Positions 42,677 to 52,528 of a DNA stretch of 64,000 bases are shown piece by piece. The stretch covers positions 62,001-126,000 of the forward strand of contig JAFRIQ010000035.1 of assembly GCA_017432725.1 (NCBI GenBank), read 5' to 3'. A model generated the notes under the pieces. The model was given only the letters and a program-made list of their open reading frames with translations, did no database searches and was not told the DNA's origin. Position 1 is the stretch's first letter; every line of letters starts with the position of its first letter. Source of the DNA: Bacillota bacterium (GTDB lineage Bacteria > Bacillota > Clostridia > Peptostreptococcales > Anaerovoracaceae). The position numbers and the translations under genes are program-made.

Positions 42677-43951
42677 TTATGCCAGGCCTTCAGGCTTGGG
42701 CTTTCCTTTCTTTCTGAAATAGTCCTGATAAAGTTCTTCCGTGGCCAGGGCCATCTTCGTTACCGAGAAATCGGAGCCCTGAGGGTAGGTATACCAGGTG
42801 TCTTCCAGGGTATTCAGGTCCACGCAGTCTCCGTGCTTGAAGAGGTATTCGTACTCTATGTGGCAGGAATACATGGACGGGACGTCCTTCACCATCTCGT
42901 AGACCTTGCCGTCTTCGCCGGTGATCCTGACCCTGAAACCGTTCATATCGTGGACCATGGTGCCGCTACCCAGCTTTATGAACTTTTTGGCGTTGGGTAG
43001 ACTTTCGACGGTGACCTGAAGTTCTCCGGTGGAATAAGTGCCCGCCTCGACTTCCTTTCTGACGTTCGCCCTTTCCCACTCGTACCAGTCGGGTATATGG
43101 GAGAAGATAGTATCTCCTTCAAGGGCCTCCAGTTGTCCGTACTCGGTCATCTCCCATTCCTTGCCGCAGGAAGTGCACTTAAGCCTCGTGCCCCTTCCTT
43201 CCATGCGGTACTCTCTGCCGCAGGCAGGGCACTGATAAAGGACCTTCTCAAGTCCGTGGGCTCTGTCGGGATCGTCCACCTTTACCTTGTTTTCGAGCTG
43301 CCAGCAGAAATCATCGTACTGGAACTCCTTAAGCAGCACCGTGTTGATCTCTTCTGCGGACATGCCTTCCAGATCCTTCACCGTAAACAAGAGCTTCATC
43401 TCGGCTTCCGTGGGCTTTACCTTCCTTTCCCTTCTGGTGTTCCAGAACGGGTGGTTTATATGGTGTCCGTGGCACTTGATCATTACCACGGGTACGTTCA
43501 GATATTTGCAGAGCTGTCCTAAAGATTCGGGAAGGACCGCTGTGGTACCGCAAAGGGAATACCTCGCCTCGGGATAGAGCCCTATGATGCCCTTGTTCTT
43601 CACCACGGTCTTCAGGTGCTTTACCAGAAGAATGTCGTTGGTGAACTTGCGCTTGCATATGCAGCCTATGTTTCTTAAGAGACCTTCCCTTCCTATGAAG
43701 CCGTCTATAGCTACGATATAGTTGGCGAAATACGGGAAAGTGGCCATGGCCGACACTTTCATGTCGAAGAAGGCGTTATGGTTGCCGAGGAGAAGGTAAG
43801 GAGGCTTTAAGCCCTCCACTCCTTCCTTGTGTATCTTAGTGCCGTGAGCAAGCAGCCCAGGGAAACAGCCCGCCCAGATAATGGGCTTGAGAAAAGCCCT
43901 GCAGTTTATGGGCGGCTTTCTCATATCGAATCTTTCGAATCCGTCGTTCAT
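42677..43951 (-). CDS. PlsC-like acyltransferase with an embedded zinc ribbon
   Basis: 424 residues. The acyltransferase domain (about 35-235) has the catalytic H-x4-D motif NHNAFFD (His58, Asp63), the block YPEARYS near 125 and a P-V-V segment (LNVPVVMIKCHG). Usual family members stop near 250. Here a C4 zinc ribbon follows (CPAC near 240 and CTSC near 260), then a beta-rich domain of about 150 residues (YSTGELQVTVESLPNAKKFI onward). The acyltransferase should act on lysophosphatidic acid or another lipid at the membrane. The tail may bind protein or regulate. A TATAAT at 43983-43988 gives a leader of about 30 bases with AGAGG. Confidence 0.82.
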   Translation of the reverse strand: MNDGFERFDMRKPPINCRAFLKPIIWAGCFPGLLAHGTKIHKEGVEGLKPPYLLLGNHNAFFDMKVSAMATFPYFANYIVAIDGFIGREGLLRNIGCICKRKFTNDILLVKHLKTVVKNKGIIGLYPEARYSLCGTTAVLPESLGQLCKYLNVPVVMIKCHGHHINHPFWNTRRERKVKPTEAEMKLLFTVKDLEGMSAEEINTVLLKEFQYDDFCWQLENKVKVDDPDRAHGLEKVLYQCPACGREYRMEGRGTRLKCTSCGKEWEMTEYGQLEALEGDTIFSHIPDWYEWERANVRKEVEAGTYSTGELQVTVESLPNAKKFIKLGSGTMVHDMNGFRVRITGEDGKVYEMVKDVPSMYSCHIEYEYLFKHGDCVDLNTLEDTWYTYPQGSDFSVTKMALATEELYQDYFRKKGKPKPEGLA

Positions 43952-44114
43952 ATCCTCTACCTCTTTGCTGTACTACCTTTTATTATACAGAAAACCTATC
44001 CGCTGCGATACTCAAATCACACTTCTCCCGCTGTTTACCGCTCAATTATTTGTTGATAAATGCGGTACATGAATGTAAAATGAATGAAATTGTACATTGC
44101 GGGGGTAAATATAC

Positions 44115-45332
44115 ATGTTTACATCTGAAAGAACGAAACACATAGTCAGCGGCACCAGAGGCGTCGTATACAAGGAAGCTCTCAGAGTACAGGCAGAAGG
44201 CAGCGCCGTTCTGAAAATGAACACGGGAAATCCCGCGTCCTTCGGATTCCCCGTGCCCGAAAGCTTAAGGAAAGCCGTAAACGAAGCCGTGCAGAAAGCC
44301 GCCGCATATTCTGAATCCACAGGTCTTAAGGAAGCTAAGGAAGCCATACTCGCCTACGACCTTAAGAAAGGATTCAAAAATATATCCGCAGGAGATATCT
44401 ACCTGGGGAACGGAGTATCCGAACTTGCCGAGATGGTATGTTCCGCTCTTGTAGACCCGGGAGACGAGGTCCTCTGCCCCTGCCCCAACTACAACCTCTG
44501 GAGCAACAGCGTGCTCCTGGCTGAAGGCAAGCCCGTATTCTACGAATGCTTCGAAGAAAAGAACTGGATGCCCGACGCAAAGGACATAGAGAAAAGGATC
44601 ACGGACAGGACCAAGGCCATAGTCATAATAAACCCGAACAATCCCACGGGAGTCCTGTATTCGGAAGAACTTCTTAAAGAAATATGCGCCGTCGCAAAGA
44701 AGCACGGCATAGTCATACTGGCAGACGAGATCTACGACAGGCTGCTCATGGACGGAGCAGTGCACACTTCCATTGCCGCCATCGCTCCGGATCAGCCGGT
44801 GATAACATTCAACGGACTTTCCAAATCCCACATAGTCTGCGGATTCAGATGCGGATGGATGACCCTGTCCGGATTTACAGGAGAAGACGGAGACAACTTC
44901 AAGACTGTCCTTGAGACCCTCTGCTCCGTAAGGCTCTGCGGAAACACATTCGCTCAGTTCTGCGTGCCCGCGGCACTGGCAGACCCCGTATACACCAAGG
45001 AGATGATGTCTCCCGGCGGCAGGATCTACGAAAGAAGAGAAGCGACCGTAAACGCCGTTAACGAATGCGAATATCTTTCGGTGGTAAAAAATACGGGAGC
45101 CCTCTACTGCTTCGTAAGGATAGATCCCGAAAGAGTCCACATAAAAGACGACAAGCAGTTCGCCATGGAGCTGGTAAGAGACAAGCACGTTATGGTAGTT
45201 CCCGGTTCCGGCTTCGATTATCCAAAACCCAATTACTTCAGGGTGGTAATGCTCCCTGAGCCCGAAGAACTTGCAAAAGCCATCCACGACATAGACGACT
45301 TCTGCAGGACCTACGATGAAAATCACAGATAA
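44115..45332 (+). CDS. PLP-dependent aminotransferase, class I/II (AlaA/AlaT-like)
   Basis: 405 residues of fold type I. Visible elements: the N-terminal GTRGVVYKEALRVQAEGSAV, YSESTGLKEAKEAIL, the PLP-contacting segment LVDPGDEVLCPCPNYNLWS, NPNNPTGVLYSEE, the Asp-x-x-Tyr motif ADEIYDRLL, and the PLP Lys in FNGLSKSHIVCGFRCGW near 238. The pattern is closest to glutamate-pyruvate transaminases of the AlaA type. The ribosome binding site is unusual (GCGGGGGTAAATATAC). The upstream region has TTGTTG and TGTAAAAT as a poor promoter, and a TTGTACA box recalling the VOC promoters. It ends at a strong terminator. Confidence 0.88.
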   Translation: MFTSERTKHIVSGTRGVVYKEALRVQAEGSAVLKMNTGNPASFGFPVPESLRKAVNEAVQKAAAYSESTGLKEAKEAILAYDLKKGFKNISAGDIYLGNGVSELAEMVCSALVDPGDEVLCPCPNYNLWSNSVLLAEGKPVFYECFEEKNWMPDAKDIEKRITDRTKAIVIINPNNPTGVLYSEELLKEICAVAKKHGIVILADEIYDRLLMDGAVHTSIAAIAPDQPVITFNGLSKSHIVCGFRCGWMTLSGFTGEDGDNFKTVLETLCSVRLCGNTFAQFCVPAALADPVYTKEMMSPGGRIYERREATVNAVNECEYLSVVKNTGALYCFVRIDPERVHIKDDKQFAMELVRDKHVMVVPGSGFDYPKPNYFRVVMLPEPEELAKAIHDIDDFCRTYDENHR

Positions 45333-45342
45333 TTCAAACAGA

Positions 45343-45371
45343 AACGCCTCGCAAATGCGAGGCGTTTTTTT
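45343..45371 (+). terminator. Aminotransferase gene terminator
   Basis: Stem AACGCCTCGC / GCGAGGCGTT (45343-45352 with 45357-45366), loop AAAT, followed by seven Ts. It overlaps the stop region of the convergent glycosidase gene and may serve both. Confidence 0.92.
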
Positions 45372-47106
45372 AATAGTTATTGGCCCATGCCCAACTGAAG
45401 CTGTAATACCTGTCCAGATTGCAGGTGCCCCAGGTGAGGAACCCTCCCGTAAGGCCCGCATCCCAGAGTCCCTGGGCCTGCCTTGAAATGTAATTCGCAT
45501 CGCAGGTCATATACGGACCCCAGTAGGGCGTATCCCAGCCCGTTATCCAGGTCCTTGCAACGGCGGGAGTAGGTATCGTATCCTGAAGTTTTTTTGCGCC
45601 CCATGCCCAGTTGTATACCGTGCCGTAGGGGTTCTCCCAGCGCTCCGGTATATCCGTCTCGAAGTGATCCAGATAGGGCATGCCTGAAATAGCATCCACC
45701 ACGTTTGAGATAGCCGGCCAGTACTGACCGTAGGCGGGCATGTATCCGAAGGAGCTTTCTCCGAAAACGTCGACGCTTACGTAGGCCTTTTCCCTGTGTA
45801 TCATATCGCAGGCGTAGATGACGAAGCCCTGTACCGTGTCGCACTTTTCTTCTCCGTAAACGTTCTTGAAATCAGCAACCCCCGAAGCTGACATCCTGTA
45901 GGCGTTCTCCGGGAAGCGCACGTAGTCGAACTGTATCTCGTTGAAACCGAATTTCCTTACGCTTTCTATGGCAAGCTTCACGTTGTATTCCCAGGCGTTC
46001 CTGCTGTATATGGACGGCCAGTTGGTGCCGTAATAGTCGATGCAGTCTTCGGGATGATCCTTAGCATAGTCGTCGTTCTTGAAGCAGACTATCCTTCCAA
46101 TGACGTAGAGCCCGGCATCCTTAGCTTTCTTCACCGCATTTGAGAATGCGGATTCATCCTTGTTGCAGTTCGCAAATACCGTAGGCGCAAGGTCGTGAGC
46201 GACTTCCGACGGAAAACTGAGATACCCGTCATATATGTCGATGCATACTGCGTTGACTCCGTAGCTGGTAGCGCAGGATATATATGACTCTATGTTCCAT
46301 ATGCATCCCCCGTTCAGATACATGGTCCTCGCGTCCTGGATAAGCGGATTTCCTTCGAAACTGGGCTTGTCTACCGGGAAATAGTCGAGATTGACTCCGC
46401 TGCCTCCGTAGAGACCCAGATAGTCCACACCCTGATGATAGTCATAGACCCTGTTCCCGTTGACTTCCTCGTTGTATACGGCATTAGCCTCTTCCTGACT
46501 GTCGACCAGATATTTGGAAAAGACAAAACCATTCGTATCTCCGCAGGATACTTTGTACATGTTTACTGCGCCCTGTTCGTCAAGACTGTCGAAACCGGTT
46601 ATATCTACCCTGCTGCCCTTTTTTACGAGGCCGGCTATGTCCGGAGCGTCTGCGCTTTTATAAACTGTAGCGGGAGTCCTTACGTACTTTTCTGTCTCGG
46701 TTATGACCTTAGCGAAGTCATCCACCACGTTTTCCGGCGAGACAAAGTATACCGTATCTCCTATGGATATCCTCTTGTAGAGAAGCTGACCGTCTTCACT
46801 GTATTCGTGATCGTCAATGACGGTCACGGCGGTACCTCTCACTACCTGTATATCGTCCGAGAAATCTATGGTCCTGCTGGTTATCTTTGCGAGGAAATTC
46901 CTCTCCACGTGCTCTTCGCCGTGAAGGAGCTGTACCATGCTTCCGTCAGAAGAGATCCAGCCTTCGGAGGTCTCATGCACCGCAGGCCTCATATTGATGT
47001 TCCTCATGACTATGATGAACACTCCCGAACCTACGAGAAGCAGGCAGCACAGAAGGAATATCAGGAAACGTTTGGCGTTTTTAATTTTCTTTTTCTTTTT
47101 ACTCAT
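45370..47106 (-). CDS. Membrane-anchored DUF4015-type putative glycoside hydrolase, copy 2
   Basis: 578 residues. A Lys-rich start and one helix (about 14-35) anchor it with the bulk outside. Residues about 35-215 hold beta domains, including an SH3-like module (VRTPATVYKSADAPDIAGLV ... NGFVFSKYLVDSQEEA). The C-terminal 360 residues form the DUF4015 (GH13-related) barrel: VNAVCIDIYDGYLSF, AGLYVIGRIVCFKN, FNEIQFDYVRFPE (candidate catalytic Glu and Asp), YVSVDVFGESSFGY, ARTWITGW, and GLTGGFLTWGT. Substrate unknown, presumably an extracellular polysaccharide. It starts six bases after a homologous gene, from which it arose by tandem duplication. Confidence 0.85.
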   Translation of the reverse strand: MSKKKKKIKNAKRFLIFLLCCLLLVGSGVFIIVMRNINMRPAVHETSEGWISSDGSMVQLLHGEEHVERNFLAKITSRTIDFSDDIQVVRGTAVTVIDDHEYSEDGQLLYKRISIGDTVYFVSPENVVDDFAKVITETEKYVRTPATVYKSADAPDIAGLVKKGSRVDITGFDSLDEQGAVNMYKVSCGDTNGFVFSKYLVDSQEEANAVYNEEVNGNRVYDYHQGVDYLGLYGGSGVNLDYFPVDKPSFEGNPLIQDARTMYLNGGCIWNIESYISCATSYGVNAVCIDIYDGYLSFPSEVAHDLAPTVFANCNKDESAFSNAVKKAKDAGLYVIGRIVCFKNDDYAKDHPEDCIDYYGTNWPSIYSRNAWEYNVKLAIESVRKFGFNEIQFDYVRFPENAYRMSASGVADFKNVYGEEKCDTVQGFVIYACDMIHREKAYVSVDVFGESSFGYMPAYGQYWPAISNVVDAISGMPYLDHFETDIPERWENPYGTVYNWAWGAKKLQDTIPTPAVARTWITGWDTPYWGPYMTCDANYISRQAQGLWDAGLTGGFLTWGTCNLDRYYSFSWAWANNY

Positions 47107-47112
47107 TTTCTA

Positions 47113-48855
47113 TCAATACCAGGGTCTGTATATGGTGCCGTCGGAGTGGGCGTAATCCTTTGCCCATGCCCAGCTTATATTATCGTATCTGTAGGGGTCG
47201 CAGGCTATGTTCCAGGCCATGAAGCCGCCGGTAAGCCCGGCATCCCAGAGTGCCTGGGCCTGATCGGAAACCTCCTCGGCGCTGTAATATATCTTATCCT
47301 CTTCCGCATAGAAGTAAGGAACGCTGTAAGCGGTTATCCACGTGCGCACGACGGCCGGCGTGGGTATGGTCTTCTGCTGGATAGCGGCTCCGTCGCCCCA
47401 TTCCTTTATGGTATAGTAGGGATATTCCCAGAGAGCCGGATAATCGTGGCTGAAGTGATCCGTATACGGCATGGCGGAGATGGCGTCCACTATATTGGAC
47501 ATGGCCGCCCAGTGCTGGCCGTAGGAACACACGTAACCGTTGGCAGGTTCTCCGAAGCAGTCCATGCTCACGTAAGCCCCTTCCCTGTGGACCATGTCGG
47601 TGGCGTAGAAGAGGAAGTTCTGCACCGCTTCGCACTTGTCTTCGCCGTACACGTTGTTGCCGAAATCGAAGTCTCCGGCATCGCATTTGTACCAGCTGGT
47701 CTCGTCGAAGCGCACGTAATCGAACTGTATCTCATTGAAGCCGAAATTCCTTACGGCTTCGATGGCAAGCTGCACGTTGTAGTACCATACGTCCCTGTCG
47801 AAGGCGCTGGGTATGAGTTCTCCGTAATAGTCGCGGTAGCAGTCTTCCGGATGATCCGTGGCGTACCAGGGATTCTTGAAGCATACTATCCTTCCTATGA
47901 CGTAGAGACCGGCGTCCTTGGCCTTCTGTATCATCTCTCCGTAGGTGTCGGCTCCGTAATACAGCCAGGCGTAGGAGAAGGGACTCATTTCCCTGACCAC
48001 GTCAGCGTCGAAGCCCACCACGTCGTCACGTATGTCTATTACAAGAGCGTTGACCCCGTAATTCTTTGCTATGGATATATACCAGTCGATATCATAGGAA
48101 CAGGCGACGGAAAGATACATAGCTCTTACGTCCTCGCAGAAATCGTTTCCCTCGAATTTGGGCTTTTCGTAAGGATAGAAGTCCAGTTTCTTCGGGTCTC
48201 CTCCGTAAAGCTCCAGATCTTCCAGGAAGTCGTCAGCGTGGCTGTCGGCGCAGCCGTCCACGTTGTATACGGCGTCCGCGTCTTCCTGGGTGTCGACAAG
48301 ATATTTTGAGAATACCCAGCCTTCCGTATCTTCGTATTTCACGTTGTACATCTCGACCGTGCCGTCTTCCTTAAGTCCGTCGAAACCTATTACCTCGAGC
48401 CTGCTTCCCTTTCTGGCGAAACCGGCTATGCGGGCTTCGTCCGGCTTCTGATAAATGGTAACGGAGGTACGTACGTACTTTTCCGTTTCCAGTACCGATC
48501 CTTCGAAATATGACGCGTGGGCATCGGGTGAAATGAAATATTCCGTATCGTTAAGAAGTATACGGTCGTAAAGAATGTTCCCGTCCATATCCTTCGCTGG
48601 ATCGTCCACGAGGATTACATTGGTTCCCCTGACGGCGCTTCCGTCTTCGGTAAACTCCCATGTCCAGCTCTTCACCTTCCCGAAGATATTCTTTTCCACG
48701 GTCTGTTCCCCGTGATAAAGAATTATCTCTTCGCCTTTGGAAGCAAGATACGCGTCGAATACGTCGTGCTCCGCGGGAGCTTCTTCGCCGCAGGCGGCAA
48801 GAAGAAGCACAAGGAGAAGAAGCAAAGATATGAGGGAGATATGTTTTCTTTTCAT
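47113..48855 (-). CDS. DUF4015-type putative glycoside hydrolase lipoprotein, copy 1
   Basis: 580-residue paralogue of the downstream gene, collinear over nearly its whole length. The anchor is a lipobox signal peptide (LLLAACG) rather than a helix. It has the same SH3-like module (VRTSVTIYQKPDEARIAGFA ... EGWVFSKYLVDTQEDA) and barrel (VNALVIDIRDDVVGFD, AGLYVIGRIVCFKN, FNEIQFDYVRFDETSW, YVSMDCFGEPANGY, VRTWITAY). It is the first gene of the pair. A TGTATAAT box at 48913-48920 on the minus strand is its likely promoter. Confidence 0.85.
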   Translation of the reverse strand: MKRKHISLISLLLLLVLLLAACGEEAPAEHDVFDAYLASKGEEIILYHGEQTVEKNIFGKVKSWTWEFTEDGSAVRGTNVILVDDPAKDMDGNILYDRILLNDTEYFISPDAHASYFEGSVLETEKYVRTSVTIYQKPDEARIAGFARKGSRLEVIGFDGLKEDGTVEMYNVKYEDTEGWVFSKYLVDTQEDADAVYNVDGCADSHADDFLEDLELYGGDPKKLDFYPYEKPKFEGNDFCEDVRAMYLSVACSYDIDWYISIAKNYGVNALVIDIRDDVVGFDADVVREMSPFSYAWLYYGADTYGEMIQKAKDAGLYVIGRIVCFKNPWYATDHPEDCYRDYYGELIPSAFDRDVWYYNVQLAIEAVRNFGFNEIQFDYVRFDETSWYKCDAGDFDFGNNVYGEDKCEAVQNFLFYATDMVHREGAYVSMDCFGEPANGYVCSYGQHWAAMSNIVDAISAMPYTDHFSHDYPALWEYPYYTIKEWGDGAAIQQKTIPTPAVVRTWITAYSVPYFYAEEDKIYYSAEEVSDQAQALWDAGLTGGFMAWNIACDPYRYDNISWAWAKDYAHSDGTIYRPWY

Positions 48856-48941
48856 AAAGCTTATCCTGTCTGTATATTTTGAAGTTCTCTCGAATCTGTG
48901 TTAACCGATATATTATACACTATGGCGGGCCTTATTGAAAC

Positions 48942-48969
48942 AAAAAAGGATGCGGCAACGGCCGCATCC
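48942..48969 (-). terminator. Terminator after the FtsX-type permease gene
   Basis: Stem GGATGCGGC / GCCGCATCC (48948-48956 with 48961-48969), followed on the minus strand by six Ts. Confidence 0.93.
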
Positions 48970-48987
48970 GGTATATATCCTTTTGCC

Positions 48988-51735
48988 CTATATATTCTCG
49001 TTTTTCAGAGCGTCTATGGGATTGTCTTTCTTTATCTTGTCCATGGCAAAGAGCATGGTCGCGAATACCACTATGAAGACGCTTCCTATGGCCACTGCGA
49101 AGCTTCCGAAGGGAATGAAGAACCTGAGTTCTTCTTCGCCCCCTCTGGCCACCAGGAATATGAGGTAGGTGGTGAGTATCGACACGGGGATCCCCCAGCT
49201 CAGTCCTTTGACCCCGTAAATGATACATTCGTAGTTCATCATCTTGTTGAAGCCCCTGCTGTCCATACCCACGGATTTGAGCATGGCGAATTCCCTTCTC
49301 CTGAGTATGATGTTCGTCGAAATGGTATTGAACACGTTGGCAAGAGCGATGAGTGAGATCAGTATTATGAAGCCGTAGGCGAAGACGTTGATGACTGTGA
49401 CCATCATCTTCATGCCTTCGTAGTCCTGCGCATAGTCTATGAGCCTATCGGTACTCATTCCTTTCTCATTGAGGATAGCCTTCATGGCGTCGAAGGCCGC
49501 AGTATGGTTTTCGACCTGGAAGTACATTTCCTTGGCTGAGGTATAGTCCTTTGCTTTGTCAGTTCCGAATATAGCTTCTGCCGTACTGTAAGGAAGGATA
49601 ATGCTCCCGCTGGGGCCGAAGAGATCCAGAGCGTCTTCTCCGGCAAAAGCTCCTATGGTCACGTCTATGGTGGTAACAGCCTCTTCAGGGGTCAGTCTGA
49701 GCGCCTTTTCCGGATCGAGCTCGCTAACCTTTCCGTCCCAGTAATCGTTCATATAGTCTTCGGGATAATACACGTAGACAATATCCCCGCTATCCGATAC
49801 TTCGGAACCCCTGAAATAGTATCCTTCTATATCCTTCACGTTCATTATGCTGCAGCTTACGGGAAGACGGCTGTCTTTGCCGAACACGTCGACGGTCTTT
49901 TTGGCCAGGTAGAAGTTTCTCTGATTGATGAAAAGGGCCTTCGGTTCATTTTTATCCGTAAAATCCTTCACGTCTGCTCCGGCACTGCTGCAGTAATCTG
50001 CGAACATTCTGTCGTCTACGACATAAATCTGCGTGTCCATGGTCTTGTATCCGGGCACTTCGACCCAACTGTCGAAATACTGCCGGATCTCCGGCTGATC
50101 TATATCCTCTGACAGCAGCTCGTCGCGGAATCCCACATAATCGTACACATAAGACAACATCATGCCGCTTTTTACTCCGGGAACGCCGGACAGGAGTCTC
50201 ATGGTATCATCCGCAGATACGGAAACACTGTCCTGTTCGACATACGTGTAGACTATATCCATCCTGCTCCTTAAGTTGTATCCCGATCTGTCGCCTACCA
50301 GAGCAGTGAGATATGAGCAGAAGGAAGAAGCGCTTATGAAGAGCACGACGCTCATGAAGAGTGAAAGCACCACTGAACGGTAGCGCCTTCTGTTCCTCTT
50401 GAAGTTCTTGGATGCCAGCATGCCCTCGAAGCCGAAGAGCTTCTGCGTGAGTTTCGAGGTTTTTACTTCCCTCGCCTTGATATTTACGTCCTCGCTCTGG
50501 CGGACAGAATCTATGGGAGATATCCTTATGGCTCTTCCCGCGGGCCTGTTTGCGCTCACCATGGTGGTGATGAAGCATATGACTGCAGCAAGGAGAAGCG
50601 CTAAAGGATTGAGCACAAGCTTCATCTTGACGTCGGCCGGCGTGTCGAGCATATAGCTGAAGTTATCCCTTAAGGCGTAAAGAGTTATCCCTATACCCAC
50701 GCACCCGACTACGAGTCCGATGGGTATACCGATTGCCGCAAGGAGAGCCGCTTCATAGCGGACCGTGCTCCTTATCTGCTTCTTCGTCGCGCCCACGGAC
50801 TTGAGTATGCCGTAGAGCTTGGTCCTCTCGCTTACGGTGATCGAGAAGGAGTTGTAGATGAGGGAAACTGAACCGAAGAATATGAGGACGATCAGTATGG
50901 CCGCAAAGCCGCCGATAACGGCGGAGATATCCGCGCTTCCGGCAACGCCGTAGGCGTGCAGAAGATCGTAATGAAGTATCAGTTTACTTCTGTTTATGAT
51001 CCCATCCTCGGTCATCTCATCTATGAAACGGTTGAAACCCATGGGACTCTTAAGTTCGAAGAAAAGGTCTGTCTGCCCATCCGCAGCCCCCAGGGTCAGC
51101 GCCGTATATCCGGGGCATGCGTAGCTTTCCAGCTCGCTGGACAGTCTGTTGTAATGACCGACGACGGTATACGTTTTTTCAAAAGTATCCGACAGCTGCT
51201 CTTCTTCCTTCATATACTGGTCGCTATGCGGAAGGACAGTGCCGCTTAGATCCGTCCTTTTTCCGATCTCAAGATCCATGACTGTACCGGACGGTATAAA
51301 GAGATCTCCGTTCCTGTAAAGATGGTCGGGAAGCAGTATCTCGTTTTCGTTTTCGGGCATACGTCCGTCGGTGAGATTTATCTTCACCACGTCCGTAAAG
51401 CCTTCGCCCATGGATTCTATGAGGAGGTATGGCTTGTATTCGTTTGAAGACCCTATCTTTGCCCAGCCGAGTTCCGACCAGGTACCGACGGCCTTTACCC
51501 TTTTCTGTGAAGCCACGTCCTCAATGGTCGTTTCACTGGCTTCAATGACGCAGCCGTTCCAGGCTCCGCCTCGGGCTACTTCGCTGCGCTGCATGAAAGC
51601 GACGCCGCTGTAGCCTCCCTCTATGACCGCAGTAAACAGCGACATGGACAGGACGATGCCTATGATGGTGACGAGAGTCCTGACCTTGTTCTCCTTAAGG
51701 CATCTTCTTGTAAAAGCATGAAATATATTATTCAT
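48988..51735 (-). CDS. FtsX-type ABC transporter permease (large)
   Basis: 915-residue permease. A first helix near 20-42 precedes a large extracytoplasmic region (about 45-255). An FtsX block with three helices follows (about 260-405: AAILIVLIFFGSVSLIYNSF, then ERTKLYGILKSVGATKKQIR). A helix near 435-460 and a second large outer domain come next (about 465-780). The final FtsX block (about 780-900) has RREFAMLKSVGMDSRGFNKM. The layout matches macrolide/peptide-type (MacB-like) transporters of clostridia that confer peptide-antibiotic tolerance or move lipoproteins. Its ATG follows the ATPase stop directly (TGATATG), and its ribosome binding site AGGAGGGG lies in the end of that gene. Confidence 0.88.
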   Translation of the reverse strand: MNNIFHAFTRRCLKENKVRTLVTIIGIVLSMSLFTAVIEGGYSGVAFMQRSEVARGGAWNGCVIEASETTIEDVASQKRVKAVGTWSELGWAKIGSSNEYKPYLLIESMGEGFTDVVKINLTDGRMPENENEILLPDHLYRNGDLFIPSGTVMDLEIGKRTDLSGTVLPHSDQYMKEEEQLSDTFEKTYTVVGHYNRLSSELESYACPGYTALTLGAADGQTDLFFELKSPMGFNRFIDEMTEDGIINRSKLILHYDLLHAYGVAGSADISAVIGGFAAILIVLIFFGSVSLIYNSFSITVSERTKLYGILKSVGATKKQIRSTVRYEAALLAAIGIPIGLVVGCVGIGITLYALRDNFSYMLDTPADVKMKLVLNPLALLLAAVICFITTMVSANRPAGRAIRISPIDSVRQSEDVNIKAREVKTSKLTQKLFGFEGMLASKNFKRNRRRYRSVVLSLFMSVVLFISASSFCSYLTALVGDRSGYNLRSRMDIVYTYVEQDSVSVSADDTMRLLSGVPGVKSGMMLSYVYDYVGFRDELLSEDIDQPEIRQYFDSWVEVPGYKTMDTQIYVVDDRMFADYCSSAGADVKDFTDKNEPKALFINQRNFYLAKKTVDVFGKDSRLPVSCSIMNVKDIEGYYFRGSEVSDSGDIVYVYYPEDYMNDYWDGKVSELDPEKALRLTPEEAVTTIDVTIGAFAGEDALDLFGPSGSIILPYSTAEAIFGTDKAKDYTSAKEMYFQVENHTAAFDAMKAILNEKGMSTDRLIDYAQDYEGMKMMVTVINVFAYGFIILISLIALANVFNTISTNIILRRREFAMLKSVGMDSRGFNKMMNYECIIYGVKGLSWGIPVSILTTYLIFLVARGGEEELRFFIPFGSFAVAIGSVFIVVFATMLFAMDKIKKDNPIDALKNENI

Positions 51736-51736
51736 A

Positions 51737-52423
51737 TCAGCCCCTCCTGATACGTTCGTCTTTTACAATGCGGCCGTCTTCTATGGCTATGATCCTGTCT
51801 GCCTGAAGAGCTATGGATTCATCGTGGGTGATGACTATGAGAGTCTGGTTGTACTTCCTGTTGGACATCTTGAGAAGCTCTACTATCTCCTGGCTGTTTT
51901 TGGAGTCCAGGTTACCCGTGGGCTCGTCGGCAAGGACCACTGCAGGAGCGTTCATGAGAGCTCTTCCTATGGATACTCTCTGCTGCTGGCCGCCCGAAAG
52001 CTGATTGGGAAGATTGTCTCTTCTTTCCTTGAGCTTAAGAACGTCAAGAAGTTCCTCGAGCCTTTCCTCGTTGACTTTCCTTCCGTCCATAAGCACCGGA
52101 AGGGTTATATTCTCCGTCACGTTGAGAACGGGTATGAGGTTGTAGAACTGATAGATGAGGCCCACCTGCCTTCTTCTGAACACGGCAAGTTCCTCTTCGT
52201 TCTGAGCGTAGACGTCCTGCCCGTTCATGTACACTTTTCCGGAGCTTGGCTTATCGACGCCGCCGAGTATGTGGAGCAGGGTCGATTTGCCCGAACCCGA
52301 AGGTCCTACGATGGCCAGGAACTCGCCCTTTTCCACTGAGAAGCTGACGCCGTCCAGGGCTTTCACCTCGTTGTTTCCCGCCCCGTAGGTCTTGCAAAGA
52401 TTTTCGACTTTGATTATTTCCAT
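51737..52423 (-). CDS. ABC transporter ATPase (MacB/LolD type)
   Basis: 228-residue single ATPase domain. Walker A is GPSGSGKST, the Q-loop lies in [20 protein letters not shown], the signature is LSGGQQQRV and Walker [17 protein letters not shown]. The LDSKNS ending is typical of the LolD/MacB/FtsE subfamily. It energises the FtsX-type permease encoded immediately downstream. The ribosome binding site is a G-run (AAAGGGG). Upstream there is only a poor promoter preceded by a GTGAC direct repeat, suggesting control by an activator, most simply the response regulator at 56610-57269. Confidence 0.92.
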   Translation of the reverse strand: MEIIKVENLCKTYGAGNNEVKALDGVSFSVEKGEFLAIVGPSGSGKSTLLHILGGVDKPSSGKVYMNGQDVYAQNEEELAVFRRRQVGLIYQFYNLIPVLNVTENITLPVLMDGRKVNEERLEELLDVLKLKERRDNLPNQLSGGQQQRVSIGRALMNAPAVVLADEPTGNLDSKNSQEIVELLKMSNRKYNQTLIVITHDESIALQADRIIAIEDGRIVKDERIRRG

Positions 52424-52480
52424 ATTTAAAACCCCTTTGACATATATTTTTGGTTTACGCTTTTATGATAAAAAGGAAAA

Positions 52481-52496
52481 GTGACACGAAAGTGAC
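52481..52496 (-). promoter_or_regulatory. Candidate response-regulator site upstream of the ATPase/FtsX operon
   Basis: Direct repeat GTGAC-N6-GTGAC (52481-52485 and 52492-52496), 11 bp from start to start, as for OmpR-family regulators. It is 58 bases from the ATPase ATG. On the minus strand a weak promoter (TTTATC-17-AAATAT) begins about ten bases downstream of it. Confidence 0.45.
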
Positions 52497-52528
52497 TCAA
52501 AAAAACAAATATTTCAGGCATCTCCGGC

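Noticed and set aside
46435..48309. 624-codon plus-strand open frame across the DUF4015 pair
   Set aside because: Antisense shadow produced by codon bias; it spans two real genes and their junction.
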